Source of the DNA: Roseovarius sp. | GTDB lineage: Bacteria; Pseudomonadota; Alphaproteobacteria; Rhodobacterales; Rhodobacteraceae | Direction of reading: 5' to 3' | DNA length: 64,000 nt | Assembly: GCA_029212365.1 (NCBI GenBank) | Contig: JARGOC010000006.1 | Location: 121,913-185,912, forward strand | Part shown: positions 25,754 to 35,327 of the stretch, piece by piece | Layout of the letters: the number at the start of each line of letters is the position of its first letter | How positions within the stretch are numbered: position 1 is the stretch's first letter | Made by a program: the position numbers and the translations under genes | Notes under the pieces: generated by a model | The model's input: only the letters and a program-made list of their open reading frames with translations | What the model was told of the DNA's origin: nothing | Databases searched by the model: none

Positions 25754-27217
25754 ATGGCCATCTTTGTCGAAACCTTCTTTCTTGATCCTGCGGCGCAGGG
25801 CACGTTGCAGGCTAAAATCCAGCAGATGATTGCCCAAGGCATTCTGTCGGGTCGGTTTTCCAAGGGTGAAAAGCTACCCAGTTCCCGAAAACTGGCGGCA
25901 CATTTGGGCGTCAGCCGGATCACTGTGACGCTTGCCTATACTGAGTTGCTGGCGAATGAATATCTCGAATCTCGGGATCGCTCTGGGTACTACGTATCTG
26001 AAAACGCACCGGAACCACCTCAGTTTTCGCCACTGCTACCACAACAGGAAAATGTAGATTGGTCGCGGGCTTTGGGGCGGCGGTTTACGGGGGGGGCTAC
26101 TCCGGCGAAACCGCAGGACTGGAACACATATCGCTACCCGTTTATTTATGGTCAGGCCGATCCGACATTGTTTGACCACGCCAATTGGCGGCTGTGTGCA
26201 TTGCAGGCGCTGGGACAAAAGGATTTTCAGGCGCTGACGACGGATTATTATGATCAGGACGATCCCAAACTGATCGAATTTATTGCACGTCACACGTTGC
26301 CGCGCCGTGGAATTTTGGCGCAACCTGATGAAATCCTTATCACAATGGGGGCTCAGAACGCTTTGTGGTTGACGGCCCAAGTGCTGCTGACACAGCGTCG
26401 CATGGCCGTGGTCGAGGACCCGTGCTATCATGCGCTGCGTGATATTCTGTTGCAATCGCGCTGCCATCTGACGCCCGTCGCGGTGGATCGCGACGGGTTG
26501 CCCCCCGGCGCCTTGCCCGATGCGGCGGATGTGATTTTCACCACACCCAGCCATCAAAGCCCAACCAATGCCACCATGCCCTTGGCCCGTCGCAAAGCGT
26601 TGTTGGACAAAGCCCGCAGCATGAACGCGCTGATTGTCGAGGATGATTATGAGTTCGAAATGTCCTTTCTTGGAGCCCCGTCACCGGCGCTGAAATCCCT
26701 CGATACAGATGGGCGGGTGATCTATGCTGGCAGTTTTTCCAAGTCGATTTTTCCGGGCCTTAGATTGGGATACCTTGTTGGTTCCAAACCATTTATCCGC
26801 GAGGCACGCGCGTTGCGTGCCTCCGTGTTGCGCCACCCTCCGGGGCATATTCAACGCACAGCCGCCTACTTCCTAAGCCTTGGCCATTACGACAGTCTGA
26901 TCCGCCGTATGGGGCAGGTCTTTGGCCGTCGCCGTGCAGTCATGGAGCAGGCCTTGTCCGACAACGGACTGCGCGTTGCTGGTCGCGGTCTGTTTGGTGG
27001 CAGTTCGATTTGGATGCGCGCGCCGAGCCACCTGGATACCCGGCTTTTGGATCAGGCGCTGCGCCCCAAAGGCGTGTTGATAGAACCCGGACAATCGTTT
27101 TTTCACGACGATCATCCGCCACATAATTTTTATCGCCTTGCCTATTCCTCAATCCCCTCAGAGAGAATTGCCGATGGCATTGAAATTCTAGCGAAAACAA
27201 TGCGTGAATCCGGCTAA
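25754..27217 (+). CDS. tauR: TauR, MocR-type activator of taurine utilisation
   Basis: A 487-residue MocR-subfamily GntR regulator. An N-terminal winged helix (KGEKLPSSRKLAAHLGVSRITVTLAYTELLANEYL) is joined to a fold type I aminotransferase-like domain, with the pyridoxal-phosphate lysine in GSFSKSIFPGLRLGY and upstream motifs TPSHQSPTNATM and VEDDYEFE. The specific name rests on its place directly before xsc-pta and on TauR-box-like repeats at both xsc and tpa. In Rhodobacter capsulatus TauR activates tpa-tauR-xsc in response to taurine. Here tpa has moved away. Confidence 0.85.
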   Translation: MAIFVETFFLDPAAQGTLQAKIQQMIAQGILSGRFSKGEKLPSSRKLAAHLGVSRITVTLAYTELLANEYLESRDRSGYYVSENAPEPPQFSPLLPQQENVDWSRALGRRFTGGATPAKPQDWNTYRYPFIYGQADPTLFDHANWRLCALQALGQKDFQALTTDYYDQDDPKLIEFIARHTLPRRGILAQPDEILITMGAQNALWLTAQVLLTQRRMAVVEDPCYHALRDILLQSRCHLTPVAVDRDGLPPGALPDAADVIFTTPSHQSPTNATMPLARRKALLDKARSMNALIVEDDYEFEMSFLGAPSPALKSLDTDGRVIYAGSFSKSIFPGLRLGYLVGSKPFIREARALRASVLRHPPGHIQRTAAYFLSLGHYDSLIRRMGQVFGRRRAVMEQALSDNGLRVAGRGLFGGSSIWMRAPSHLDTRLLDQALRPKGVLIEPGQSFFHDDHPPHNFYRLAYSSIPSERIADGIEILAKTMRESG

Positions 27218-27250
27218 TTGGACATATCTGGCATGTTCATCTGGACCTAA
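27218..27250 (+). promoter_or_regulatory. Pair of TauR boxes upstream of xsc
   Basis: Two direct repeats, TTGGACATAT (27218-27227) and CTGGACCTAA (27241-27250), start 23 bases apart. The second matches CTGGACYTAA exactly. The pair ends 88 bases before the xsc start and begins right after the tauR stop. The same layout is found before tpa. Confidence 0.7.
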
Positions 27251-27337
27251 CGTTCTATGCCGCACAAAAGTAGTGTCCCCCCAAGAACCAGGACTGCTCT
27301 GGTGATCTGATTCAATTTTGCGCGCGGGAGATCTGCC

Positions 27338-29110
27338 ATGAAAATGACGACCGAAGAAGCCTTTGTAAAAACCCTTCAGATGCATGGCATTGAACATGCC
27401 TTTGGTATCATCGGGTCGGCGATGATGCCGATCTCGGACATTTTTGGCCAAGCGGGCATTTCATTCTGGGATTGCGCTCACGAAGGCTCGGGCGGGATGA
27501 TGGCTGATGGCTACACGCGTGCCACTGGTAAAATGTCAATGATGATCGCGCAGAACGGCCCCGGTATTGCCAACTTCGTCACCGCCGTAAAAACCGCCTA
27601 TTGGAATCATTCGCCGCTGTTGCTGGTCACTCCACAAGCGGCCAACAAAACCATGGGGCAGGGCGGGTTTCAGGAAATCGAGCAGATGAATATGTTTGCC
27701 GATTGTGTGGCCTATCAGGAAGAAGTCCGTGATCCTTCGCGCATGGCTGAGGTGCTGAACCGCGTGATCCTGAACGCCAAACGTGCCAGCGCACCTGCAC
27801 AAATCAACATTCCGCGAGATTACTGGACGCAGGTGATTGATATCGACCTGCCCCAGATTGTCGAATTTGAACGCCCCGGCGGCGGCGAAGACGCCTTGGG
27901 TCATGCTGCTGAATTGCTGTCGAATGCAAAATTCCCGGTGATCCTGAACGGGGCTGGCGTGGTTTTGGGGGGGGCGATTGAAGCGTCAATGGACCTGGCT
28001 GAACGTCTGGATGCGCCTGTGTGTGTTGGCTATCAGCACAATGACGCGTTTCCCGGCTCGCACCCCTTGTTTGCCGGCCCGCTGGGGTACAATGGGTCCA
28101 AGGCTGGGATGGAGCTGATCTCAAAGGCTGATGTCGTATTGGCACTTGGCACACGGCTGAACCCGTTTTCCACCCTTCCGGGCTATGGCATTGAGTATTG
28201 GCCCACGGGTGCCAAAATCATCCAGGTGGATATCAACGCTGATCGCATTGGCCTGACCAAGAAGGTTTCTGTTGGCATCATTGGCGACGCCAAGAAAGTG
28301 GCCACTTCGATCCTGCGCCAGCTGTCGGATACTGCCGGTGACGAAGGCCGCGATGATCGCAAAGCCATGATTGCCAATACCAAATCGGCTTGGGCACAGG
28401 AATTGACGTCGATGGACCACGAAGAGGATGATCCCGGCACCACCTGGAACGAGCGTGCCCGCAATGCGAAACCAGATTGGTTGAGCCCGCGCAAAGCATG
28501 GCGTGCGATTCAGGCGGCTTTGCCAAAAGAGGCGATCATCTCCTCGGATATTGGCAATAACTGTGCCATCGGCAACGCCTATCCTTCGTTTGAGGAAGGC
28601 CGCAAATATCTGGCACCGGGCCTGTTTGGCCCTTGTGGCTATGGTCTGCCGTCGGTGATTGGTGCCAAAATTGGCTGTCCTGATGTGCCGGTTGTTGGAT
28701 TTTCGGGCGACGGTGCCTTTGGTATCGCGGCGACCGAATTGACCGCGATTGGCCGTGAAGAATGGCCTGCTGTCACGCAGATCGTGTTCCGTAACTATCA
28801 ATGGGGTGCTGAAAAACGCAACTCGACCTTGTGGTACGATGATAACTTCGTGGGCACTGAACTGGATGAGCAAGTGTCCTACGCGGGCATTGCACAGGCC
28901 TGTGGTCTGCAAGGTGTCATCGCGCGCACCTCGGAGGAGCTGACAGCGGCACTGGATCAGGCGATCAAGGATCAAAAGGCTGGTAAAACCACCTTGATTG
29001 AGGCCATGATCAACCAGGAACTGGGGGAGCCTTTCCGCCGCGACGCAATGAAAGCTCCGGTGGCTGTGGCCGGCATCTCAAAAGATGATATGCGCCCGCA
29101 GAAAGTCTGA
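27338..29110 (+). CDS. xsc: Sulfoacetaldehyde acetyltransferase
   Basis: A 590-residue thiamine-diphosphate enzyme that converts sulfoacetaldehyde and phosphate to acetyl phosphate and sulfite. It has the three-domain acetolactate-synthase-like layout: an N-terminal pyrimidine-binding domain with a conserved glutamate region (HEGSGGMMADGYTRATG), a central domain, and the C-terminal diphosphate-binding domain (VVGFSGDGAFGIAATEL with the following YQWGAEKRN). Length and the N-terminal MKMTTEEAFVKTLQMHGIEHAFGIIGSAMMP are typical of Xsc rather than acetolactate synthase. ATG at 27338 with GGGAG upstream; pta follows after 18 bases. Confidence 0.95.
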   Translation: MKMTTEEAFVKTLQMHGIEHAFGIIGSAMMPISDIFGQAGISFWDCAHEGSGGMMADGYTRATGKMSMMIAQNGPGIANFVTAVKTAYWNHSPLLLVTPQAANKTMGQGGFQEIEQMNMFADCVAYQEEVRDPSRMAEVLNRVILNAKRASAPAQINIPRDYWTQVIDIDLPQIVEFERPGGGEDALGHAAELLSNAKFPVILNGAGVVLGGAIEASMDLAERLDAPVCVGYQHNDAFPGSHPLFAGPLGYNGSKAGMELISKADVVLALGTRLNPFSTLPGYGIEYWPTGAKIIQVDINADRIGLTKKVSVGIIGDAKKVATSILRQLSDTAGDEGRDDRKAMIANTKSAWAQELTSMDHEEDDPGTTWNERARNAKPDWLSPRKAWRAIQAALPKEAIISSDIGNNCAIGNAYPSFEEGRKYLAPGLFGPCGYGLPSVIGAKIGCPDVPVVGFSGDGAFGIAATELTAIGREEWPAVTQIVFRNYQWGAEKRNSTLWYDDNFVGTELDEQVSYAGIAQACGLQGVIARTSEELTAALDQAIKDQKAGKTTLIEAMINQELGEPFRRDAMKAPVAVAGISKDDMRPQKV

Positions 29111-29128
29111 GGCAAAGGGCCGGAGGAT

Positions 29129-30136
29129 ATGACGAAAGAACCACTTGAGCTTCTGAAATCAGACCTCCCGGCCACCCGCCCTATTATCGCGCTCAGCGAA
29201 GGCAGTGATCCACGTGTGATTGCCGGTGCACTGGCGGCCGTTCAGGCAGGTGTTACGGATGTCATCCTTGTCGGAGCCGCAGAGGAGGTTCGTGCTCAGC
29301 TGGCGGTCCAAGGCGCGGTTGAGAATGATCGCGTTCAAATCCACGATCCTTTAACCTCACCTTTGAGCGAAGGGTTGGCATCGGCGTTTCATGCTTTGCG
29401 CAAGCACATAGGACAGACCGAGGAGGCGGCGCGCAAGGCTGTGCGGACACCGCTGGTTTACGGCGCCATGTTGGTGCGCGAAGGCCATGCCGCTGGCACT
29501 GTTGGCGGGGCTGTACACACCACATCGGACGTGGTGCGCGCGGCATTGCAGGTGATTGGAAAAGCACCTGATGCGCCGATTGTATCCAGCTTTTTCCTTA
29601 TGTATCCGCCAGCTAACGCGCCTGAAGGTGCCCGCGTGATGCTGTATGCCGATTGCGGGCTGGTGATTGATCCCAGCGCCGAAGATCTGGTGGCAATTGC
29701 TGCTGCCTCGGCTGCGTCGTGTCGGGCCTTGATGCGTGTTGAGCCCAAGATTGCCATGTTGTCGTTTTCTTCAAAGGGCAGCGCACGACATGCAAAAGTC
29801 AGCAAGGTGGCCAATGCGGTTGCAATGCTAAATGACCAATACCCAGAGGTGCAGGTGGATGGTGAATTGCAGTTTGATGCGGCGTTTGTCCCGGCAGTTG
29901 GGGCCAGTAAAGCACCCGGATCAGACGTGGCCGGGCAGGCCAATGTGATGATATTTCCTAATCTGGACGCTGGAAATATCGGGTACAAAATCACCCAACG
30001 GTTGGGGGGCTATACAGCCATTGGCCCAATTTTGCAGGGATTAGCGAAACCCGCGAATGATCTGTCGCGGGGCTGTGTCGCCGAAGATGTGGCGCAGATG
30101 ATCGCAGTGACGATCTTGCAAGCAAACACTGGATGA
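29129..30136 (+). CDS. pta: Phosphate acetyltransferase
   Basis: A 335-residue enzyme of the short Pta class, transferring the acetyl group from acetyl phosphate to CoA. Conserved segments include IALSEGSDPRVIAGA, AGTVGGAVHTTSDVVRAALQ, LSFSSKGSARH and VDGELQFDAAFVP near the end. Its position 18 bases after xsc, with a GGAGG site, shows that it processes the acetyl phosphate released by Xsc. No acetate kinase is nearby. The unit ends at a double-hairpin element at 30144. Confidence 0.93.
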   Translation: MTKEPLELLKSDLPATRPIIALSEGSDPRVIAGALAAVQAGVTDVILVGAAEEVRAQLAVQGAVENDRVQIHDPLTSPLSEGLASAFHALRKHIGQTEEAARKAVRTPLVYGAMLVREGHAAGTVGGAVHTTSDVVRAALQVIGKAPDAPIVSSFFLMYPPANAPEGARVMLYADCGLVIDPSAEDLVAIAAASAASCRALMRVEPKIAMLSFSSKGSARHAKVSKVANAVAMLNDQYPEVQVDGELQFDAAFVPAVGASKAPGSDVAGQANVMIFPNLDAGNIGYKITQRLGGYTAIGPILQGLAKPANDLSRGCVAEDVAQMIAVTILQANTG

Positions 30137-30143
30137 ACGGGCG

Positions 30144-30195
30144 AGATTTTTCGCACGAAAAATCTTAACTAAAGAAAATTCATGCGAATTTTCTT
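30144..30195. repeat. AT-rich double-hairpin repeat, copy B
   Basis: First hairpin: AGATTTTTCG (30144-30153) with CGAAAAATCT (30156-30165). Second: AAGAAAATTC (30172-30181) with GAATTTTCTT (30186-30195), loop ATGC; both stems are perfect 10-mers. It lies between the convergent pta and hemE genes, 8 bases after the pta stop. Best-preserved copy of the three. Confidence 0.75.
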
Positions 30196-30209
30196 AGACC
30201 TGCCTGTAG

Positions 30210-31244
30210 CTATCCACCGCGCACAACATCAATCATATGTTGCACATTGTCTGGGTTTGCATCCGGCGTGATACCATGGCCCAGGTTGAAAATATGCGGC
30301 CCGTTTGAAAATGCCTGCACAATTGCACGGGTTTCACGCGCCAAAGCCTCGCCGCCAGTCACCATATGTGACGATGCCAAATTGCCTTGCACACAGCCAT
30401 CAATTTGCACATTCTCTGCGGCCCATTGAGGGCTGACGGAGTTGTCCAGAGCCACGCAATCCGCCCCGGTGGCTTTGGCGAACCCAATGTATTTATCTCC
30501 GCCTTCACGCGGGAAAGCGATGATGGGCGTCTTTGGATGGCGGGTTTTCAATGCTGCAATGATCTCACGCGCGGGTTCGATAGCATAGCGATCAAAATCA
30601 GCGCCCTTCAGGGATCCGGCCCAGCTGTCAAACAGCTTGACACATTCTGCACCGGCCTCAATCTGAGCCGAAAGATATTCAATCGTTGCCGCTGTGATCC
30701 GGGCCATCAGCGCATCAAACGCCGCCGGATTGGTGTCTTTCAGCGCATGGGCCGGACCTTGGTCAGGCGTGCCACGCCCGGCAATCATATAGGTGGCCAC
30801 TGTCCAGGGCGCGCCGGCAAAACCGATCAATGTGGTTTCGCGCGGCAGGGCTGAGGCCAGGTTGCGCACGGTTTGATAGATCGGATTCAGCGTCTCATGG
30901 ATGTCCTCAACCGGGCGCAAGGCATCGACCCCGGCCTGATCGGTGATGGTGCTCAGCCGCGGCCCTTCACCGGTGACAAACCACAGATCCGCCCCCAGAG
31001 CCTGCGGAACCAGCAGGATATCGGCAAACAAAATGGCAGCATCAAACCCGTAGCGGCGAATGGGTTGCAGTGTCACTTCGGTCGCCAGATCGCTGTTGTA
31101 GCACAACGACAGGAAATCGCCGGCTTGCGCCCGCGTGGCTTTGTATTCCGGCAGATATCGCCCGGCTTGCCGCATCATCCAAATCGGAGGGATGGCTTGC
31201 GTTTCACCCGCCAGTGCTTTCAGGATTGTTTTTTGCTCGGTCAT
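30210..31244 (-). CDS. hemE: Uroporphyrinogen decarboxylase
   Basis: A 344-residue enzyme that removes four carboxyl groups from uroporphyrinogen III to give coproporphyrinogen III in haem and bacteriochlorophyll synthesis. Conserved [15 protein letters not shown] at the N-terminus holds the substrate-binding arginines, and [19 protein letters not shown] is the second family signature. The frame extends 48 codons upstream, but the ATG at 31244 has a perfect AGGAGG site. Divergent from hemC with 91 bases between starts, so the two haem genes share a control region. Confidence 0.96.
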   Translation of the reverse strand: MTEQKTILKALAGETQAIPPIWMMRQAGRYLPEYKATRAQAGDFLSLCYNSDLATEVTLQPIRRYGFDAAILFADILLVPQALGADLWFVTGEGPRLSTITDQAGVDALRPVEDIHETLNPIYQTVRNLASALPRETTLIGFAGAPWTVATYMIAGRGTPDQGPAHALKDTNPAAFDALMARITAATIEYLSAQIEAGAECVKLFDSWAGSLKGADFDRYAIEPAREIIAALKTRHPKTPIIAFPREGGDKYIGFAKATGADCVALDNSVSPQWAAENVQIDGCVQGNLASSHMVTGGEALARETRAIVQAFSNGPHIFNLGHGITPDANPDNVQHMIDVVRGG

Positions 31245-31335
31245 GTTGCCTCCTGTCTGTAATGCGTGGTCGTGCCTGCGCGACAAGATGTCAAGCACCG
31301 CCCGCTTGCCATGACGTATTGTCGCGTCTAGACCA

Positions 31336-32301
31336 ATGCTCATGACGCAGAATTTACCCTCCCCAGGTGCACCCCTCAGGCTAGGCACGCGCGGCTCGCC
31401 ATTGGCGTTGGCGCAGGCCTATGAGACCCGTGACCGGCTGGCATCGGCACATGAATTGCCTGCTGAGGCGTTCGAGATTGTGGTGATCAAAACCACCGGT
31501 GATGACCGGGCATTGATTGCCTCAGATACGCCCCTGAAAGAGCTGGGCGGCAAGGGGTTATTCACCCGCGAGATTGAGCAGGCCCTGTTGGTTGGCGGCA
31601 TTGATGTGGCCGTGCATTCGATGAAGGATATGCCTGTGTTGCAGCCCGAGGGACTGGTGATTGATTGTTATCTGCCACGCGAAGATGTGCGCGATGCGTT
31701 CGTTTCGCCCGGTTACAAATCCCTGTCTGATTTGCCCGCAGGCGCCCAAGTGGGCACCTCATCTCTGCGCCGGCGTGCGCAGGTGTTGGCCGCCTATCCG
31801 CATCTGAGCGTGGTGGAATTTCGAGGCAACGTGCAGACCCGGTTGAAAAAACTGGAGGACGGCGTGGCTGCCTGTACTTTTTTGGCAATGGCCGGTTTGA
31901 ACCGTTTGGGCCGGACCGAAGTGGCCCAAGCCGCAATTGCCCCTGAGGATATGTTGCCAGCCGTTGCACAAGGCGCAATCGGGATTGAGCGGCGGATGGA
32001 TGACGCCCGAGTGGATGATCTCTTCGCACCGCTGCGGGATGTTGCGACGGGTCAGCGGCTGGCGGCTGAACGTGCATTCCTGGCGGCTTTGGATGGCTCG
32101 TGCGAGACACCTATTGCAGCGCTGGCTGATCTGGACGGTGGCACATTGCGGTTGCGCGGAGAAATCCTGCGCCCCGATGGCAGCGAAGTGCTGAGCGATG
32201 ATCGCACGTCATCCATCGCGGATGGGGCTGATCTGGGCCGGGCCATGGCGGCGGATTTGCTGAAACAGGCGGGGCCTGGGTTTTTCGACTGGCGCGCCTG
32301 A
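31336..32301 (+). CDS. hemC: Hydroxymethylbilane synthase (porphobilinogen deaminase)
   Basis: A 321-residue enzyme joining four porphobilinogen units into hydroxymethylbilane. [14 protein letters not shown] begins the catalytic domain; [11 protein letters not shown] and [14 protein letters not shown] carry the catalytic and arginine residues. C256 in [13 protein letters not shown] attaches the dipyrromethane cofactor. Start at 31336; an ATG two codons later is equally possible. Divergent from hemE and followed by a stem-loop at 32315. Confidence 0.96.
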   Translation: MLMTQNLPSPGAPLRLGTRGSPLALAQAYETRDRLASAHELPAEAFEIVVIKTTGDDRALIASDTPLKELGGKGLFTREIEQALLVGGIDVAVHSMKDMPVLQPEGLVIDCYLPREDVRDAFVSPGYKSLSDLPAGAQVGTSSLRRRAQVLAAYPHLSVVEFRGNVQTRLKKLEDGVAACTFLAMAGLNRLGRTEVAQAAIAPEDMLPAVAQGAIGIERRMDDARVDDLFAPLRDVATGQRLAAERAFLAALDGSCETPIAALADLDGGTLRLRGEILRPDGSEVLSDDRTSSIADGADLGRAMAADLLKQAGPGFFDWRA

Positions 32302-32314
32302 TGCAATCGCCGGT

Positions 32315-32334
32315 TTGAGGGGCCAGCCCCTCAA
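32315..32334 (+). terminator. Stem-loop after hemC
   Basis: TTGAGGGG (32315-32322) pairs perfectly with CCCCTCAA (32327-32334) around a CCAG loop, 14 bases after the hemC stop. It lacks a clean T run, so it may be a weak terminator. The following GGGATATTTCAAGCAAGAAGA resembles a tail I have often seen after genes in Rhodobacteraceae. Confidence 0.5.
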
Positions 32335-32386
32335 GCTCCCCGGGATATTTCAAGCAAGAAGATGGGTTGGGTTTAGGTCTGCGATA

Positions 32387-33802
32387 TCAGGTCTCTGGCA
32401 GTACTTTGCCCGGATTTAGAATGTTGTTTGGATCAAGAGCGTGTTTGATCGCGCGCATTGTGGTCAGGGCTTCGCTGGATTTGCGCTGCTTCATTGACGC
32501 CAGTTTAGATAACCCAATGCCATGTTCAGCGGAAAAGCTGCCGCCCAGTTCAATGGTCAGGTCTTCGACGGCTTCATGGATGGCCGCGTGAATGGCGGGA
32601 TCATCTGTTGAAGGCCAGCCACAGAAATGCAGGTTTCCATCGCCCAGATGCGCGACCGACAGGATGACAATCTCAGGATCCAGCGCGCGGGCGCGGGTGT
32701 CGATCTGCGCTACCAATGTCTGCATCTTGTCCACCGGTACGGCGATGTCATTGTCCACCGAGGGGTGGCGCATACGAGACACCTCGGCGGCGGCTTCGCG
32801 GCGGGCCCACATTTCGGCCCGTTGTGCATCGGTTTTTGCCACCACGGCATTAAGAACCAGACCTGCCTGGTACAAGTCGGCCAATGTGTTTTCCAACTGA
32901 TCCACCACTGGGATCACCCCATCGGGAAGCGGAGTGGCATCACGGGCGGATGTGGCACCCACTTCGATCATGATGTTGACATCATAGCCCGTGTCAAACG
33001 GTGCGCGGGCATCGGGAAAGCGCTCCATATGCGCCTGAATGTAGGAGCCGGGCATGTATTCGAAGGCTTCAACCGCGCCGCTGGTTTCTGATTGCAGCCG
33101 GTTCAGCAGCACCAGTGCCTGATCAATTGAGGGAGCGGCGACCATGGCCGTGGCATAGGCCAGGGGCTTGGGTTCCAGTTTCAACACGGCGGCGGTGATG
33201 ATGCCAAGCGTACCCTCGGCCCCGATCATCAAATGACGCAGGTCATAGCCTGAGTTGTTCTTGTGCAGCGCGCTCATCATATCCAAGATTTCACCCGACG
33301 GCAGAACCACCTCAAGCCCCAGACACAAATCACGGGTGCTGCCATAGCGCAGCACGTTTGAGCCGCCAGCATTGGTGCTGAGCGCTCCACCGATCATCGC
33401 TGAGCCGCGCGCGCCAAAGGTGAGGGGGAATATCAGATCATGCGCATCGGCGGCATCGTGGATCGACGACAGGATCGCACCAGCCTCGACAATCGCCAGG
33501 CGGGCCTCTGGCCTGATCTCGCGGATGGATGACATCCGATCGAGCGACAGCATGATGGCCCCCTCGGCAGAGCTGCCCCCCGTAAGGCCGGTATTGCCCG
33601 AGACAGGCACCACAGGCGTGCCGGTCTGATTGGCCAGTTTGACGATCTGCGACACCAGTGCCGTGTTGGCAGGGCGCACCACTGCCAGCGGCGTCCAGTG
33701 ATAGATACCCACCCAATCGCTGGACCAGGACTCCATATCGGAACCTGTGAGAACAAATGCGGGGCCAGCAATGCGGCTGAGCTGGGTGATCATATCAGTC
33801 AT
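32387..33802 (-). CDS. FAD-linked 2-hydroxyacid dehydrogenase (GlcD family)
   Basis: A 471-residue flavoprotein. An N-terminal PCMH-type FAD-binding domain (VPVSGNTGLTGGSSAEGAIM near residues 80-100; GTLGIITAAVLKLEPKP) precedes the FAD-oxidase C-terminal domain with AHLGDGNLHF and EHGIGLSK, the histidine motifs of D-lactate, glycolate and D-2-hydroxyglutarate dehydrogenases. The frame is open 78 codons upstream into the previous gene, so the ATG at 33802 is chosen. It follows an enolase-superfamily gene by 40 bases; a dehydratase and hydroxyacid dehydrogenase pair suggests breakdown of a sugar acid or similar compound. The substrate is unknown. Confidence 0.85.
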   Translation of the reverse strand: MTDMITQLSRIAGPAFVLTGSDMESWSSDWVGIYHWTPLAVVRPANTALVSQIVKLANQTGTPVVPVSGNTGLTGGSSAEGAIMLSLDRMSSIREIRPEARLAIVEAGAILSSIHDAADAHDLIFPLTFGARGSAMIGGALSTNAGGSNVLRYGSTRDLCLGLEVVLPSGEILDMMSALHKNNSGYDLRHLMIGAEGTLGIITAAVLKLEPKPLAYATAMVAAPSIDQALVLLNRLQSETSGAVEAFEYMPGSYIQAHMERFPDARAPFDTGYDVNIMIEVGATSARDATPLPDGVIPVVDQLENTLADLYQAGLVLNAVVAKTDAQRAEMWARREAAAEVSRMRHPSVDNDIAVPVDKMQTLVAQIDTRARALDPEIVILSVAHLGDGNLHFCGWPSTDDPAIHAAIHEAVEDLTIELGGSFSAEHGIGLSKLASMKQRKSSEALTTMRAIKHALDPNNILNPGKVLPET

Positions 33803-33842
33803 GGGCGCAGTCTGGTGCAGATCGTGCAGTGCTTCAAGCGCT

Positions 33843-34949
33843 TCAGCTGTCCAGTGACATGATCTTGTAGGTGGCACTGTCCAGCCAGTCTTGCCGGATG
33901 TCGATGCCCCAGCCCGGTGCGTCTGTGACGGTGGCCTTGCCATCCACAATTTCAAACGGATCTGAGGTGAACAGCTTGTCTTGCCAAGGGTAATAATCCA
34001 GTCCCTCAATGGCGAATTCCAGGTATTTGCCCGCATTCGGGATCGCCCGCAAAAGGTGCATGGTGAACAAGGTCACCAATGACAGGTTGGCGCAATGTGG
34101 CGTGACAGGCAGGCCCGCCGCCTCGGCCATTTTGGCCACGCGCAGGGTGCGGCTGATCCCACCCAGATAGCAGACGTCGGGTTGGATGATATCAACAATC
34201 CGCCCGTCGATCATGCTTTTCCAATTGGCCATCATGCAGTCTTGTTCGCCGCCCGTGACGTCAATATCCAGCGCATCGCTCACCTGTTTGGTTTGCTCAA
34301 ACTCCCAATAGGGGCAGGGCTCTTCATAGTGTGAAATCCCGTGATCCTGCAGCATCTTGCCCACTTCAATGGCTTTGGCAGGTGAATAACAGGAATTGGC
34401 ATCGACCAGCAGCGCCACGTCATCCCCCATCGCTTTGCGCATGGTGGGCACGATGTCTTCGGTGCGGCCGGGCCATTCATCAACATCGCGCCCCACTTCG
34501 GCCCCGATGCGAAATTTGAAGGCGTCAAAGCCGTTTTGGTCACGCAGGCGCAGCATCCGGTCGGCCTCATCCTGTGGGGTGATGTCGCGTTTCATCGAAG
34601 ACCCATAGGCGCGCACAGTGCCCGGAGATCCGCCAATCAGCGCACACACCGGCTTGCCTTCACGTTTGCCGATCAGATCCCACAGCGCAGTGTCGACACC
34701 CCCCATGGCACGGCGCAGATATGAGCCGGGAAATTTATGTTCCCGGTCGCGCACCAGATCAGTGATCGCGTCAATATCATCACTGTCCATCCCCAGCGCG
34801 TATGGGGCGACCTGGCGCTGCACGACCTGTGCTGTGATATCGGCAAAATAGGGGGCAACCTGACCCCAGCCTTGCGATCCGTCCTCAACAGTGACACGCA
34901 CAAAGCAGACGAATTCGTCGGTGAAGGTTTCAATCGCTGTAATCTTCAT
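33843..34949 (-). CDS. Enolase-superfamily protein (mandelate racemase/muconate lactonizing type)
   Basis: A 368-residue enzyme with the capping domain first (MKITAIETFTDEFVCFVRV) and the TIM barrel after. Active-site elements: K-x-R in AFKFRIGAEVG, metal ligands in LLVDANSCYS, HYEEPCPYW and TGGEQDCM, and the base histidine in PVTPHCANLS preceded by IIQPDVCYLGG. The K-x-R plus histidine pattern fits acid-sugar dehydratases or epimerases of the mandelate racemase group. The start at 34949 matches the usual MKI- opening; the frame continues 41 codons upstream without support. Operon with the downstream FAD dehydrogenase. Confidence 0.85.
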   Translation of the reverse strand: MKITAIETFTDEFVCFVRVTVEDGSQGWGQVAPYFADITAQVVQRQVAPYALGMDSDDIDAITDLVRDREHKFPGSYLRRAMGGVDTALWDLIGKREGKPVCALIGGSPGTVRAYGSSMKRDITPQDEADRMLRLRDQNGFDAFKFRIGAEVGRDVDEWPGRTEDIVPTMRKAMGDDVALLVDANSCYSPAKAIEVGKMLQDHGISHYEEPCPYWEFEQTKQVSDALDIDVTGGEQDCMMANWKSMIDGRIVDIIQPDVCYLGGISRTLRVAKMAEAAGLPVTPHCANLSLVTLFTMHLLRAIPNAGKYLEFAIEGLDYYPWQDKLFTSDPFEIVDGKATVTDAPGWGIDIRQDWLDSATYKIMSLDS

Positions 34950-35327
34950 ACCATGGCTCCGGCTTGGGGTGGGATGGTTTGCCGACGTGACGATATGGGC
35001 AAACTGGCCGCACTTTAATACCCGTTCCTGCAAGCCAACCAGACCAATCATTGGGGGAGTTGTGAAACGCAAAGCTGGGTTGCTACTATCTTCGATAGGG
35101 TTGGATCGTCACGCACGCAAGGGGATTGGCACCGCGGAACGGCTGGTATCCGAGGGCACGCTGGACCCGTCGGGTTATCCGCCCTAAAGGGCTGAACGCC
35201 GCGAAAGATTGGACTGCCAAAAAAACACATTGGATATAAGGTACAGCCCAATATGATCCTGAGGTTAATGCGTTGCTATGGCCTGCTGTGTGGCGCGCGT
35301 ACAATTGGAGAGACAACGACCAGCGAT
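34950..35327. other. Divergent intergenic region
   Basis: About 380 bases between the enolase-superfamily gene (minus) and the PuuB-like oxidase (plus). Both frames extend into it without good ribosome binding sites. Only a short GCCCT-AA-AGGGC stem near 35181 stands out. It presumably contains both promoters; no operator could be identified. Confidence 0.4.
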
